A DNA stretch of 64,000 nt from Alcaligenaceae bacterium SAGV5 (GTDB taxonomy: Bacteria; Pseudomonadota; Gammaproteobacteria; Burkholderiales; Burkholderiaceae_B), in NCBI GenBank assembly GCA_009360345.1, contig SPDP01000001.1, positions 62,001 through 126,000 on the forward strand, in the 5' to 3' direction. A model generated the notes under the pieces. That model made no database searches. It saw only the letters and a list, made by a program, of their open reading frames with translations, and had not been told where the DNA came from. Shown here piece after piece: positions 1 through 7,772 of the stretch; position 1 is the first letter of the stretch, and the number at the start of each line of letters is the position of its first letter. The translations under genes and the position numbers were made by a program.

Positions 1-588
1 TACTGCCTGCTGGTGGAGCTGGCCGCCACCTCGTCGCGCGAAGTGCTGGGCGTGGACCTGCAATCGGCGCTGAACGATTTCCTGGAACGGCAATTCGACG
101 TGCTGGTGGCCAACGCCGTGCTGGACGGCGGCCCCGACCTCTGGAAAATCCGCCATTCCATCAGCGAATCCATCCGCCACCAGGGCAAGCTGATCGCCTT
201 CGACATCGCCGTGCCGCGCTCTTCGATGGTGGACTTCCAGACCACCGCGCGGCGGATGCTGGAAGCCGGCTTCCCCTGGCTGCGCCTGTTCGACTTCGGC
301 CACTGGGCCGACGGCGGCACCCACTTCAACATCGTCTGGCCCCACGACGCCACGCCCGCCTACGACGCGGACACCGTGGAAAAACTCCGGCTGGCGATCT
401 ACGACCTGGTGGTCCGCCAGTTCGGCGGCAGCTTCAGCGCCGAACACGGCGTCGGCCCCTACAACGAACGCTTCTACCACCGCTATGCGTCGCCCGAAGC
501 GCAGGCGCTGTCGGGCAAGATCCAGCAAGCCATAGACCCCGGGCATACGCTGGGCCAAGTCTATTTCGGCCCATCTTCCAAACCCTGA
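1..588 (+). CDS. FAD-linked oxidase, C-terminal part (5' end outside window)
   Basis: Only the last 195 residues are in the window; the frame is open from base 1, so the true start lies upstream. The visible part fits the C-terminal half of GlcD / D-lactate dehydrogenase-type flavoenzymes, which oxidise 2-hydroxy acids with FAD. It has the GHWADGGTHFN segment (family pattern G-H-x-x-D-G-N-x-H, with Gly here in place of the usual Asn), then SAEHGVG near the flavin pocket, and ends in a DPGHTLGQVYFG tail that resembles the family's closing 'LDP..ilNPGK'. The substrate cannot be told from this half. It runs convergently towards dsbA, and a strong hairpin terminator follows 10 bases after the stop. 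Confidence 0.85.
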   Translation, partial: YCLLVELAATSSREVLGVDLQSALNDFLERQFDVLVANAVLDGGPDLWKIRHSISESIRHQGKLIAFDIAVPRSSMVDFQTTARRMLEAGFPWLRLFDFGHWADGGTHFNIVWPHDATPAYDADTVEKLRLAIYDLVVRQFGGSFSAEHGVGPYNERFYHRYASPEAQALSGKIQQAIDPGHTLGQVYFGPSSKP

Positions 589-598
589 CTTTCTCCAG

Positions 599-644
599 AA
601 AAACAAGAACGGCCTTGCACCATTGAATGCAAGGCCGTTCTTGT
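599..644. terminator. Strong bidirectional hairpin terminator
   Basis: A perfect 17-bp inverted repeat (603-619 and 628-644) encloses an 8-base loop. Five A residues at 599-603 give a U-run for transcripts arriving on the minus strand; the plus-strand side has only a weak T-rich stretch. It sits between two convergent genes, the FAD oxidase and dsbA. Confidence 0.85.
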
Positions 645-655
645 CTCTACCATCC

Positions 656-738
656 AGACCCAGGGCACCGCGGATCCGGCTTTGCCGGTCCGCCAGTGCC
701 GCCCCCTGGGGGGCGCGCGTCAGCGCGTAGGGGGGGGC
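656..738 (-). repeat. Intergenic palindromic repeat, copy 1
   Basis: Full-length copy of the dispersed repeat described in the findings. Read on the minus strand it begins directly after the dsbA stop codon with a C-run, then ACGCGCTGACGCGCG, a CCCCC/GGGGG hairpin, and the large hairpin around GGACCGGC..GCCGGATCC, closing with CCTGGGTC. Confidence 0.85.
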
Positions 739-1386
739 CTACTTCTTTTCCCTGCCGATCAGGAAATCGGCGACTTGCAGGGCGCCAAGATTGCTGCCGG
801 TCATCGACGGCGAGGTCAGATAGCGGCCGTTGATGGCCAGCGTGGGCACGCCGTCGATCTTGTAGGCTTCGGCCAGCTTGGTGGCGCGCTGCACCTTGCT
901 CTGGACGCCGAAGGAGTTGTAGGCGGCCGTGAACTGCGCACGATCCAGGCCCTGCTTCTCGGCCCAGTCGAAGATGCGGTTGGCCGTGTTCAACGGCTGG
1001 CGCTGTTCGTGGATGGCGGTGAAGACCATGCGATGCAGTTGGTCGACCTTGCCCAGCGCCTCCAGCGTGTAGTACAGGCGTTGCTGCGGTTCCATGCCGG
1101 CGTTGAAACGCACCGGCACGCGGCGCACCACGACATCGGGCGGCAGTTTCTTGATCCAGGCTTCCAGGCTCGGCTCGAGCGCATTGCAGTGCGGGCAGCT
1201 ATACCAGAAGAACTCGGTGACCTCGACCTTGCCCGGGGAGTCCGTGGCCTGGGGCTGCTGCAGGCGGATGTACTCGGTGCCCTCGCGCGGCTGCTGCGCC
1301 TGGGCGGTACCCGGCAGGGCGGCGACGAAACCGGCGGCCAGGGCCAGGCTGGCAACGATATGGCGGAAAGAGAAGCGACCGATCAT
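739..1386 (-). CDS. dsbA: Thiol:disulfide interchange protein DsbA
   Basis: A 215-residue periplasmic oxidase that introduces disulfide bonds into exported proteins. A signal peptide occupies residues 1-30, with a hydrophobic core and AQA cleavage site. The thioredoxin-fold active site C64-P-H-C67 is the classic DsbA motif, and the cis-proline loop GVPTLAING lies near the C-terminus. Length fits the family. It is the last gene of a minus-strand set argS - SPOR protein - dsbA, 91 bases after the SPOR gene. Its TAG stop is followed at once by a dispersed repeat, and transcripts would end at the hairpin at 599-644. The re-oxidising partner DsbB is not in the window. Confidence 0.95.
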   Translation of the reverse strand: MIGRFSFRHIVASLALAAGFVAALPGTAQAQQPREGTEYIRLQQPQATDSPGKVEVTEFFWYSCPHCNALEPSLEAWIKKLPPDVVVRRVPVRFNAGMEPQQRLYYTLEALGKVDQLHRMVFTAIHEQRQPLNTANRIFDWAEKQGLDRAQFTAAYNSFGVQSKVQRATKLAEAYKIDGVPTLAINGRYLTSPSMTGSNLGALQVADFLIGREKK

Positions 1387-1477
1387 AGGATTCCTCTGAT
1401 AACGTGGCCCGGACGGCGGACCGGCCGGGCGTGGTGGAAACTCGGACCGCGGCGGGCGGCGCGAAGTTCCACCCGGA

Positions 1478-2185
1478 TCATTTCTTCACGACGGCGGCCT
1501 CGATGCCGTTCTCGGCCAGGCGCGCCCGCGTGCGGTTCATGTCGTCCAGACGGGTGAAGGGCCCCACGCGTACGCGGTGCACCGTGCCGGCAGCCACATC
1601 GGCCGTCTCCAGGCGCGCCTCGAACCCCATGAAGGCCAGCTTGGCCTTGAGCGCTTCGGCGTCCTCGATCACGCGGTAGGCGCCGACTTGCAGGAAATAA
1701 GTGCCCGAACCCGTGGCGCCGGGCGCCTGTGCGGGTGCCTGGGACGGCGCGGCGGCCGACGGCGCGGGAGGTTGCGCCCCCTTTTTGTCCTTGTCGACGT
1801 TCTGGCTGGCCAGGAAGTCCCCCAAGGGATCGCGGGTTGCCTGGGGTACCGGCGCGGGCGCCGGCTGCGAGGCCGAGGGTCCCGATGCCGAGGGCGCGCC
1901 GGCGGGGCCGTCCTTGCCGTAAAGACTGCGGTTCGGATCAGGAGCGTTGGCGGGATCGGACGGCTGCGCGGGTGCTGCCGGCGGCCGGGTTCCCTTGCTG
2001 ACGAAGGGCACCGGCGCCTTGGTGATGTAGAACGCCACCAGTACGGCCACCAGCAGGCCGACCAGCAATCCCGCCATCAGGCCGAACATGGTCCCGCCCA
2101 CCGCTCGCTTGGGTGCTGCCTGGCGATGGCTGGCGCCGCCCTGCTTCCCGCCGCGGGGAGTCTTCGTCTTCGCTGTGGAGGCCAT
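1478..2185 (-). CDS. SPOR-domain inner-membrane protein, FtsN-like
   Basis: The 235-residue product has a basic cytoplasmic N-terminus, one membrane segment at about residues 33-53, a long Pro/Ala-rich periplasmic linker, and a C-terminal SPOR domain from about 161 to 235 (starts GTYFLQVGAYR). SPOR domains bind denuded septal peptidoglycan, and this layout is that of FtsN-type cell-division proteins. It is placed 6 bases downstream of argS and upstream of dsbA, so it is probably co-transcribed. Whether it is the essential FtsN or another SPOR protein cannot be decided from sequence alone. Confidence 0.85.
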   Translation of the reverse strand: MASTAKTKTPRGGKQGGASHRQAAPKRAVGGTMFGLMAGLLVGLLVAVLVAFYITKAPVPFVSKGTRPPAAPAQPSDPANAPDPNRSLYGKDGPAGAPSASGPSASQPAPAPVPQATRDPLGDFLASQNVDKDKKGAQPPAPSAAAPSQAPAQAPGATGSGTYFLQVGAYRVIEDAEALKAKLAFMGFEARLETADVAAGTVHRVRVGPFTRLDDMNRTRARLAENGIEAAVVKK

Positions 2186-2191
2186 GAATCG

Positions 2192-3877
2192 TTACATCCG
2201 TTGCGGAGCGGACACGCCCAGCAACGCCAGCCCATTGGCCAGCACCTGCCGGGTTGCGGCCAGCAGCGCCAGGCGCGCCAGCTTCAGCGCCTCGTCGTCC
2301 ACCAGCACGCGTTCGGCATTGTAGTAGGCATGGAAATCGGCGGCGCAATCCTTGAGCCAGAAAGCCACATGGTGCGGCGACAGATCGTTGGCCGCGAGCC
2401 CCACCATGGACGGGAACTCTGCCAGCCGCTGCAGCAGCAGGAACTCCCGTTCGGCCGTCAGCAGCGATGTATCCACCCGTGCCAGATCGGCCTCGTCGCC
2501 GCCCCATTGCGCCAGCACCGAGCAGATGCGCGCATGGGCGTACTGGATGTAATAGACGGGATTCTCGTCGGTCTGCTTGAGGGCCAGGTCGACGTCGAAC
2601 ACGAATTCGGTATCGGCGCGGCGCTGGATCAGGAAGTAGCGCACCGCATCGCGGCCGACCCAGTCGATCAGGTCGCGCATGGTCACGTAGCTGCCGGCGC
2701 GCTTGGAGATCTTGACCTCTTCGCCGCCGCGCATGACCTTGACCATCTTGTGCAGCACGTAGTCGGGGTAGCCCTTGGGGATGCCCACCTCCAGCGCCTG
2801 CAGGCCCGAGCGCACCCGTGCCACGGTACCGTGGTGGTCCGAGCCCTGGATGTTGATGGCCTTGGTGTAGCCGCGCTCCCACTTGGTCACGTGATAGGCC
2901 ACGTCCGGCACGAAATAGGTATAGCCGCCCTCGGACTTGCGCATGACGCGGTCCTTGTCGTCGCCCTCGCCCAGTTCGGTCGTGCGCAGCCACAGCGCGC
3001 CGTCCAGCTCATAGGTGTGGCCGCTGGCGACCAGGCGCTGCACGGTCTGCTCGACCCGGCCCGACGTATACAGGGAGCTTTCCAGGTAGTAGTTGTCGAA
3101 CTTCAGGTCGAAAGCCTGCAGGTCCAGGTCCTGCTCGCGGCGCAGGTAGGCCACGGCGAACCTGCGGATATCGTCGAGGTTCTCGGGATCGCCCGAGGCG
3201 GTGACCGGCTCGGCGTCGGCCGCCTGCACCGTCTTGCCGGCCAGGAAGTCCGCCGCGATTTCCGAGATGTATTCGCCGCGATAGCCGTCGGCGGGGAAAT
3301 CCGGATGCTCGGGGCCGAAGCCACGCGCGCGGGCCTGGACGCTGATCGCCAGGTTCTGGATCTGGTTGCCGGCGTCGTTGTAGTAGAACTCGCGCGTGAC
3401 GTTCCAGCCGCTGGCGTCGAACAGGCGGCAGATCGCATCGCCCAGCGCGGCCTGGCGGGCATGGCCCACGTGCAGCGGACCGGTGGGATTGGCCGACACG
3501 AATTCGACCATCACCTTGCGGCCGTTGGCCGGCGCGCGGCCGAACTCGGCGCCGCGCACGCGGATGGCGTCGATCACCGCCTGCTTGGCGGCGGGCGCGA
3601 TGCGCAGGTTGATGAAGCCCGGACCGGCGATCTCGGCACCCTGGACAAGGGTGGCCGCGCCCGGCAGCGCCAGCAGCGCATCGACGATGGCCTGGGCCAG
3701 CTCACGGGGATTGCGCTTGAGAGGCTTGGCGATCTGCATCGCCACGTTGGTGGCGGCGTCGCCGTGGGAGGCCACCTTGGGCCGCTCGAGCAGCAAGGTG
3801 GGCGTGGCTTCGGGGGCAACAGCCTTGACGGCGGCGCCCAGGAGGCCGAGTAGTTGTTCCTGTTGCTCGGGGAGCAT
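2192..3877 (-). CDS. argS: Arginyl-tRNA synthetase
   Basis: A 561-residue class I synthetase that charges tRNA-Arg. The HIGH signature is present as HVGH at residues 136-139 inside [17 protein letters not shown], the most diagnostic ArgS stretch. [13 protein letters not shown] segment later in the protein corresponds to the KMSK-loop region. The N-terminal Add-1 tRNA-recognition domain occupies roughly residues 1-90, and the C-terminal anticodon-binding DALR domain ends in [16 protein letters not shown] at 3877 gives the standard family N-terminus. First gene of the minus-strand set with the SPOR protein and dsbA. Confidence 0.97.
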   Translation of the reverse strand: MLPEQQEQLLGLLGAAVKAVAPEATPTLLLERPKVASHGDAATNVAMQIAKPLKRNPRELAQAIVDALLALPGAATLVQGAEIAGPGFINLRIAPAAKQAVIDAIRVRGAEFGRAPANGRKVMVEFVSANPTGPLHVGHARQAALGDAICRLFDASGWNVTREFYYNDAGNQIQNLAISVQARARGFGPEHPDFPADGYRGEYISEIAADFLAGKTVQAADAEPVTASGDPENLDDIRRFAVAYLRREQDLDLQAFDLKFDNYYLESSLYTSGRVEQTVQRLVASGHTYELDGALWLRTTELGEGDDKDRVMRKSEGGYTYFVPDVAYHVTKWERGYTKAINIQGSDHHGTVARVRSGLQALEVGIPKGYPDYVLHKMVKVMRGGEEVKISKRAGSYVTMRDLIDWVGRDAVRYFLIQRRADTEFVFDVDLALKQTDENPVYYIQYAHARICSVLAQWGGDEADLARVDTSLLTAEREFLLLQRLAEFPSMVGLAANDLSPHHVAFWLKDCAADFHAYYNAERVLVDDEALKLARLALLAATRQVLANGLALLGVSAPQRM

Positions 3878-3931
3878 GGCTGGAATGATCGCGCTAAATG
3901 AAAGACCAAGAGCGGAATGTTAACAGCCGCG

Positions 3932-3964
3932 AGCCGGGGAGGGGAAAAGCCCCCCCTCCCGGCG
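3932..3964 (-). terminator. GC-rich hairpin downstream of the truncated gene
   Basis: An inverted repeat (GCCGGG..CCCGGC type, with a G-run/C-run core) follows the stop at 3984 on the minus strand. There is no clear U-tract, so termination is only possible. It lies in the gap between the truncated gene and argS. Confidence 0.4.
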
Positions 3965-3983
3965 CTCCCCGCCGTGTAGCCGC

Positions 3984-4637
3984 TCAGCCGCCGCTGGCGC
4001 GCACGCCCGCCAGGGGGAAGACGAACGAGCCATCGGCGGGCGCGGACGCCGCCAGCATCGATGCCGCGCCGCCCCCCGCCGCCGGCTCGACCAGCGCAAA
4101 GCCCGAGGTCGTCACGCCCGCGTAGGGCCGGGCGCACGTGTTGGCGAAAGTGACGGTGGTCCGGAAATAATTCTTGCTGGCGTGCGGCGCCACCGAACCG
4201 GAGAAGTCGCACCGCCCGCCGTTGGCCACCACATAGCCGGTCAGGGCGCCCGTCGCGGAAATGGTCGTGGCGATCGTGGAGCTCGACTCGGCCACCCAGG
4301 TCCCCTGGATGTCGTCCAGGCTGGCCTTGCGCTCATAACTGGAATCGTAGTCGAGCTTGAAGCTGAAGGCCGCGCCGCCGGACAGGCTGCCCTGCAGGGT
4401 CTTCTTTTCCTGGACCGTGGCATTCAGAGAGAAGGCGCTGCCGGACGAGGCCGACATGAATATCTTGCCGTTGGCGGTATAGTTTTGGGCCTGGGTGGAA
4501 CCGGTGCCCAGTACCATGGCAAGGTCACCGCTGCGTGCAAGATGGAAACCCCACAGCTTGCCATCGTCCGTCACGAGCAACGCCAGCGGGTCTCCCGCCC
4601 CGGTCGCCCCGTCCCAGAACCCTTCCGCGTTGGCGTT
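3984..4637 (-). pseudogene. Unknown exported protein, N-terminus lost at the adapter junction
   Basis: 217 C-terminal residues survive. The protein is rich in Ser, Thr, Ala and Gly, with alternating beta-strand-like segments (for example GAAFSFKLDYDSSYERK, then IQGTWVAES) and a paired cysteine pattern (GGRCDFSG..FANTCARPY) suited to a periplasmic or surface beta-rich protein. No known family was recognised. The reading frame runs straight into the Nextera adapter at 4638-4671, whose translation gives the CLLYTSPSPRD peptide known as a database contaminant. The residues upstream of 4637 in this frame are therefore not biological, and the signal peptide expected for such a protein is missing. 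Confidence 0.7.
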
Positions 4638-4671
4638 GTCTCGTGGGCTCGGAGATGTGTATAACAGACAG
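4638..4671. other. Nextera read-2 adapter / Tn5 mosaic-end sequence (assembly artefact)
   Basis: The 34 bases match the Illumina Nextera read-2 transposase adapter at 33 of 34 positions; the one difference is C at 4665. Bases 4653-4671 are the 19-bp Tn5 mosaic end with that same change. Genes on both sides are cut at the adapter edges. This is synthetic sequence left in the assembly, not a genomic feature. Confidence 0.95.
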
Positions 4672-5433
4672 GGAGGGGTGATCGGCATGGGTTCCGTCGC
4701 CCGTGCCAAGCCGAACGGCTATACCTTGCTGCTTTCGCTGTCAGGGATCTCGGGCTTGCCCGAGGCAGACCGCTTGCTGGGGCGCAAGCCGGCATTCCAG
4801 CTGGACCAGTTCGCACCCATTGCCCGCATCACCGCCGATCCCAACCTGCTGGTGGTCCGCGCGGATGCACCCTGGCGCTCCGTGGCCGAGTTGGTTGCCG
4901 CCAGCAAAGCCGATCCGCAGGCCCTGAACTACGGCTCGTCCGGCGTTTACGGCGCGATGCACCTGCCCATGGAAATGTTCAAGGCGGCCAGCGGGGCGCA
5001 GATCACGCATGTGCCGTTCTCGGGCGGTAGTCCGGCGCTGGTCTCGCTGATGAGCGGCCAAATCCAGACCGCGGCCGCCGGCGTCGCCAACGCGACCACC
5101 TTTCTGAAATCCGGCAAGATGCGCGCGCTCGCGCACTGGGGCAGCGCCCCTCTTGCTTCGTTGCCTGATCTCCCGAGCCTCAAATCGCTGGGCTACGATG
5201 CGGAGTTCACGCAATGGTCGGCCTTGTTCGCCCCCGCCGGCGTCCCTGGTGAAGTTACGACGCGCCTGCGCGAAGCCATGAAGAAGATCGTCGCCCAGCC
5301 CGCCCTTCAGCAAACCTTCGCTTCGCTGGGCAGCCCCATCGACTATATGGACGCCCCCGAATTCGCCCGCTACTGGCAAGCCGACGCTCAACGCGTCCAA
5401 GCCGCCGTCCGCCGCATAGGGAAGGTGGACTGA
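4672..5433 (+). pseudogene. Bug/TctC-family periplasmic receptor, N-terminus missing at the adapter junction
   Basis: 253 residues of a tripartite tricarboxylate transporter substrate-binding (Bug) protein, family length about 320. The fragment starts at GGVIGMGSVARAKPNGYTL, which corresponds to the conserved 'G..nIG...vA.a.pDGyTll' region near residue 70 of complete members, so the signal peptide and first lobe are absent. The rest is intact, including LNYGSSG, the VPFSGGSPAL loop, and the C-terminal helix ending in VRRIGKVD. In-frame codons upstream of 4672 belong to the adapter and to an antisense reading of the preceding gene. The organism probably has a whole gene elsewhere. The ligand is unknown. 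Confidence 0.85.
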
Positions 5434-5437
5434 TGGT

Positions 5438-5527
5438 ACTAGCCCCGGGAAACTGCGGATCTGGCTTTGCCGGTCCGCCGGTTTCTCCCCCTTGAGGGGG
5501 CCTGCGTAAGCGGGGAGGCTTCCTCCC
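5438..5527 (-). repeat. Intergenic palindromic repeat, copy 2 (diverged)
   Basis: Diverged copy on the minus strand. It keeps GGACCGGCAAAGCC and the CCCCCTCAAGGGGG hairpin, but its head is altered (TACGCAGG in place of ACGCGCTGACG) and the tail reads CCCGGGGCTAGTACC. It lies directly beyond the terminator of the small RNA candidate, in the same orientation as that transcript. Confidence 0.75.
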
Positions 5528-5556
5528 AAAAAAAACGGGACACCGAAGTGTCCCGT
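5528..5556 (-). terminator. Intrinsic terminator of the small RNA candidate
   Basis: A 9-bp stem, ACGGGACAC/GTGTCCCGT, with a tetraloop (5535-5556), is followed on the minus strand by eight U residues (A-run at 5528-5535). This is a textbook factor-independent terminator. No minus-strand protein gene ends here, and rpoH has its own terminator at 5810-5845. Confidence 0.9.
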
Positions 5557-5739
5557 GAATATCCGCCTCAAGTGGGGGGGAGGGAGGAGAAAAGCAGAGG
5601 CGGATGTATCGGCTGGTACCGGCAAACTGCGCCGGAAGAAATGTCGTGCGGGGGGAAGCCCGACATTCCGACACGAGGGCGTTGCACCCAAAGCGTGTCC
5701 CACCTGACGGTTAGTCAAGGCCCAAGCGGGGAAGTTCAC
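5528..5739 (-). ncRNA. Candidate structured small RNA with C-rich loops
   Basis: The minus strand of this 450-base gap holds a chain of hairpins ending in an intrinsic terminator. One is a GCGGG/CCCGC stem near 5725-5742. Next is GACACG/CGTGTC (5694-5699 with 5670-5675). Third is AATGTCG/CGACATT (5661-5667 with 5640-5646), with CUUCCCCCCG in its loop. Last is ATCCGCCTC/GAGGCGGAT (5597-5605 with 5561-5569), with a 27-base loop containing CUCCUCCCUCCCCCCC. Such exposed CCUCC runs are complementary to Shine-Dalgarno sequences. A sigma70-like TTGGCG (5768-5773) and TACGGG (5746-5751), 16 bases apart, would start the RNA near 5739. No convincing ORF is present. The 5' end and function are inferred. 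Confidence 0.55.
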
Positions 5740-5745
5740 CCGCTA

Positions 5746-5773
5746 CCCGTATTTCCACGTAAATTTCCGCCAA
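5746..5773 (-). promoter_or_regulatory. Possible promoter of the small RNA
   Basis: On the minus strand, TTGGCG (5768-5773) and TACGGG (5746-5751) are separated by 16 bases. The -10 is a moderate match only. A second possibility is TTGACT just downstream, with no good -10. Confidence 0.35.
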
Positions 5774-5809
5774 ATCTGTAACGATGTATGACCCTTGCGG
5801 GAGCGCCGC

Positions 5810-5845
5810 AAAAAAGGCGGATCCGGTCGTTCCGGAATCCGCCTT
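5810..5845 (-). terminator. rpoH intrinsic terminator
   Basis: On the minus strand, an AAGGCGGAT..ATCCGCCTT stem with an inner CCGG/CCGG pairing is followed by six U residues (A-run 5810-5815). It begins 39 bases after the rpoH stop codon. Confidence 0.85.
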
Positions 5846-5883
5846 GGGGGCCCGCGCCGATGGCGCGGCAGTGCCTGCGAGGT

Positions 5884-6798
5884 TCAGGCGTACTCGGCCA
5901 GCGCGCCTCGCATCTTGGTCATGGCGCGTGCCTCGATCTGACGGATGCGCTCGGCGGACACGCCGAATTCGTCCGCGAGTTCCTGCAGGGTGGCGCCGCC
6001 TTCGTCCTTCAGCCAGCGCGCCTCGATGATGCGGCGCGACCGGTCGTCCAGGCTCTCTAGGGCCTGCTGCAGTCCGCTGCCGTGCAACTCGTCGCGGCGG
6101 CGTTCCTCCAGGATGGTGCTGGGTTCCTGCTGGCCTTCGTCAGACAGGTAGGCGATGGGGGCGAATTCGTTCTCGCCATCATCGCCGCCACGGCCTTCCA
6201 GGGCCATGTCCTGCCCATACAGGCGCACCTCCATCTCGGTCACGTCCTGCGGCCGCACGTTCAGGCTGGCGGCGATTTCCTCGACCTGATCCGGCGTGAG
6301 CGCGTGCGAGTCCGGTTTCAGGCTGCGCAGGTTGAAGAACAGCTTGCGCTGGGCCTTGGTGGTCGCCACCTTGACCAGGCGCCAGTTCTTCAGGATGTAT
6401 TCGTGGATCTCGGCCTTGACCCAGTGGATGGCGAAGGACACCAGGCGCACGCCGCGATTGGGGTCGAAGCGCTTGACGGCCTTCATCAGGCCGACGTTGC
6501 CTTCCTGGATCAGGTCGGCGTGCGGCAGCCCATAGCCCAGGTACTGCCGGGCGATGGCGACCACCAGCCGCAGGTGCGACAGCACCAGCTCGCGGGCGGC
6601 GTTGAGGTCCTGCTTGTCCTGGTAGCGCTGGGCCAGGTCGTGTTCCTGCTCGGCCGTCAGCACCGGCAGGCGGTTGACGGCGCCGATATAGGCTTCGATC
6701 GTACCAAGGGCGCCAGGGTTGGCGATGGCCAGGGCCAGCGCGCCGGGGCCGCTTGTGGCGGATGCGAGGGCGTTGGACTGATTCGACGAACGTTTCAT
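5884..6798 (-). CDS. rpoH: RNA polymerase heat-shock sigma factor RpoH (sigma-32)
   Basis: A 304-residue sigma-70 family protein that directs RNA polymerase to heat-shock promoters. Region 2 (LRLVVAIARQYLGYGLPHADLIQEGNVGLMKAVKRFDP) and region 4 (LQELADEFGVSAERIRQIEARAMTKMR) are both clear. The diagnostic RpoH box AQRKLFFNLR lies between regions 2 and 3. ATG at 6798 is chosen over longer in-frame starts because GGAGGT lies 9 bases upstream and the family N-terminus begins here. A perfect CIRCE inverted repeat lies 27 bases upstream of the start, pointing to repression by HrcA. The gene ends at a strong intrinsic terminator. Confidence 0.96.
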   Translation of the reverse strand: MKRSSNQSNALASATSGPGALALAIANPGALGTIEAYIGAVNRLPVLTAEQEHDLAQRYQDKQDLNAARELVLSHLRLVVAIARQYLGYGLPHADLIQEGNVGLMKAVKRFDPNRGVRLVSFAIHWVKAEIHEYILKNWRLVKVATTKAQRKLFFNLRSLKPDSHALTPDQVEEIAASLNVRPQDVTEMEVRLYGQDMALEGRGGDDGENEFAPIAYLSDEGQQEPSTILEERRRDELHGSGLQQALESLDDRSRRIIEARWLKDEGGATLQELADEFGVSAERIRQIEARAMTKMRGALAEYA

Positions 6799-6824
6799 AA
6801 ACGGCTTACCTCCATGTCTGAAGG

Positions 6825-6851
6825 TTAGCACTCTCGAACAAAGAGTGCTAA
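6825..6851 (-). promoter_or_regulatory. CIRCE element (HrcA operator) of rpoH
   Basis: TTAGCACTC (6825-6833), 9 bases, GAGTGCTAA (6843-6851): an exact match to the CIRCE consensus arms with the canonical spacing. HrcA binds this operator and releases it on heat stress. It lies in the rpoH leader, so synthesis of the heat-shock sigma factor itself would be HrcA-repressed. Confidence 0.95.
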
Positions 6852-7062
6852 TGGGTGTTTTTGATGGGTGCGATAAAGCGAATCGATCGCTGTGCGGTGC
6901 AGCACGGCAAGCGAACCCGGCCAGGTCGGAATCCGGGACCCGATCGAAGGCCGGCAGCGGGCAGGCAATCGGGGCTTCATACTGCATAGACCATGAAATC
7001 GGCGTATCGTTCGCGGAAACCTGCATTTTCCGACCTGAGATATTGATGCGTCCCCGGTAATC

Positions 7063-7764
7063 ATGGCCCGCCTTCCCCGTCTGTATGCCCCGGATCTTCC
7101 CCATCTCGCCCAGGCCCGCTTCACGGTTCCCCTGTCGGCGGGAGGCGACGGCGCCGCCATGCTGGACCAGGTCGCCGCCTGGCTGGAGGCCGACGCCAGG
7201 CAGCACGGCGTGGCCGTTCATGGGTGGGCGCTTACTTTTGACCAGCTGTTGCTACTGGCTACTCCCGCTGGCCCGGGGGGGATCTCGGCCGTGATCCAGT
7301 CCCTGGGGCGCCGCCTGGCTGCCCGGCTGCATATAGGAAGAGTCTTCGCCGGCCGGTTCCGCTCCACGCTGGTCGAGCCGGGCGCCTGGGTGCTGCCCGC
7401 TCTGATCTGGCTCGAAACCGTTCCGCTGCGCCAGGGGCTGGCGGGCGACGTGGAGTTGTGGCGTTGGTCCTCGGCCCCGGCGCATATGGGTGCCGCGTCC
7501 GCCGGCATGCTGCATGACCACGCCGATTATTGGGCCTGTGGCAATACGCCGTTCGATCGCCAGGCCAATTACCGCGCCAGGATGGCGGAAAGCGTTGCGC
7601 CTTCGACGGCGCAGCGTATCGAGCAGGCGCTGTATGGCCAATGGGCCTTGGGCGGTCCCGCGTTCGTGCAGGCGCTGGAGGGCACCAGCAGCCGGCGGGC
7701 CGCCGCCAGCAAGCGGGGGAGGCCGCGCAAGCACCCTCGGACTGAGGAAGAAAATGCACGGTAG
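7063..7764 (+). CDS. RAYT-like (Y1/REP-associated transposase) protein lacking catalytic residues
   Basis: The 233-residue product follows the RAYT family along its length: N-terminal MARLPRLYAPDLPH, the VHGWAL strand, IQSLGRRLAARL, the GRFRSTLV segment, WRWSS, and a C-terminal YWACGNTPFDRQANYRARM block. The family's HUH motif (normally HAYVLM.NHVHLL) reads HGWALTFDQLLLL, so both catalytic histidines are gone. The usual YIELNPVRAG tyrosine segment reads IWLETVPLRQG, so the nucleophilic Tyr is gone too. The C-terminus adds KRGRPRKHP, an AT-hook-like GRP core. The frame is intact, which suggests a retained DNA-binding protein rather than an active transposase. It lies upstream of gltB. Confidence 0.75.
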   Translation: MARLPRLYAPDLPHLAQARFTVPLSAGGDGAAMLDQVAAWLEADARQHGVAVHGWALTFDQLLLLATPAGPGGISAVIQSLGRRLAARLHIGRVFAGRFRSTLVEPGAWVLPALIWLETVPLRQGLAGDVELWRWSSAPAHMGAASAGMLHDHADYWACGNTPFDRQANYRARMAESVAPSTAQRIEQALYGQWALGGPAFVQALEGTSSRRAAASKRGRPRKHPRTEEENAR

Positions 7765-7772
7765 TGGTGCGA

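Noticed and set aside
1577..3853. 758-codon plus-strand frame over the SPOR and argS genes
   Set aside because: Shadow of argS and the SPOR gene; composition is typical of antisense GC-rich frames and no motif is present.
4495..4671. Apparent 59-codon N-terminal extension of the Bug gene
   Set aside because: It reads the antisense of the upstream gene and the adapter itself; no signal peptide and no match to Bug N-termini.
4653..4671. A genuine Tn5-type mosaic end from a natural transposon
   Set aside because: The 15 bases next to it match the synthetic Nextera read-2 overhang rather than Tn5/IS50, there is no transposase, no second end and no 9-bp target duplication.
5467..5781. 104-codon plus-strand frame in the rpoH downstream gap
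   Set aside because: It overlaps the repeat and the structured RNA candidate, has no ribosome-binding site and no recognisable domain.
6799..7221. Longer RpoH starting upstream at 7221
   Set aside because: The extension would read through the CIRCE operator; ATG 6798 has a good GGAGGT site and the family N-terminus.
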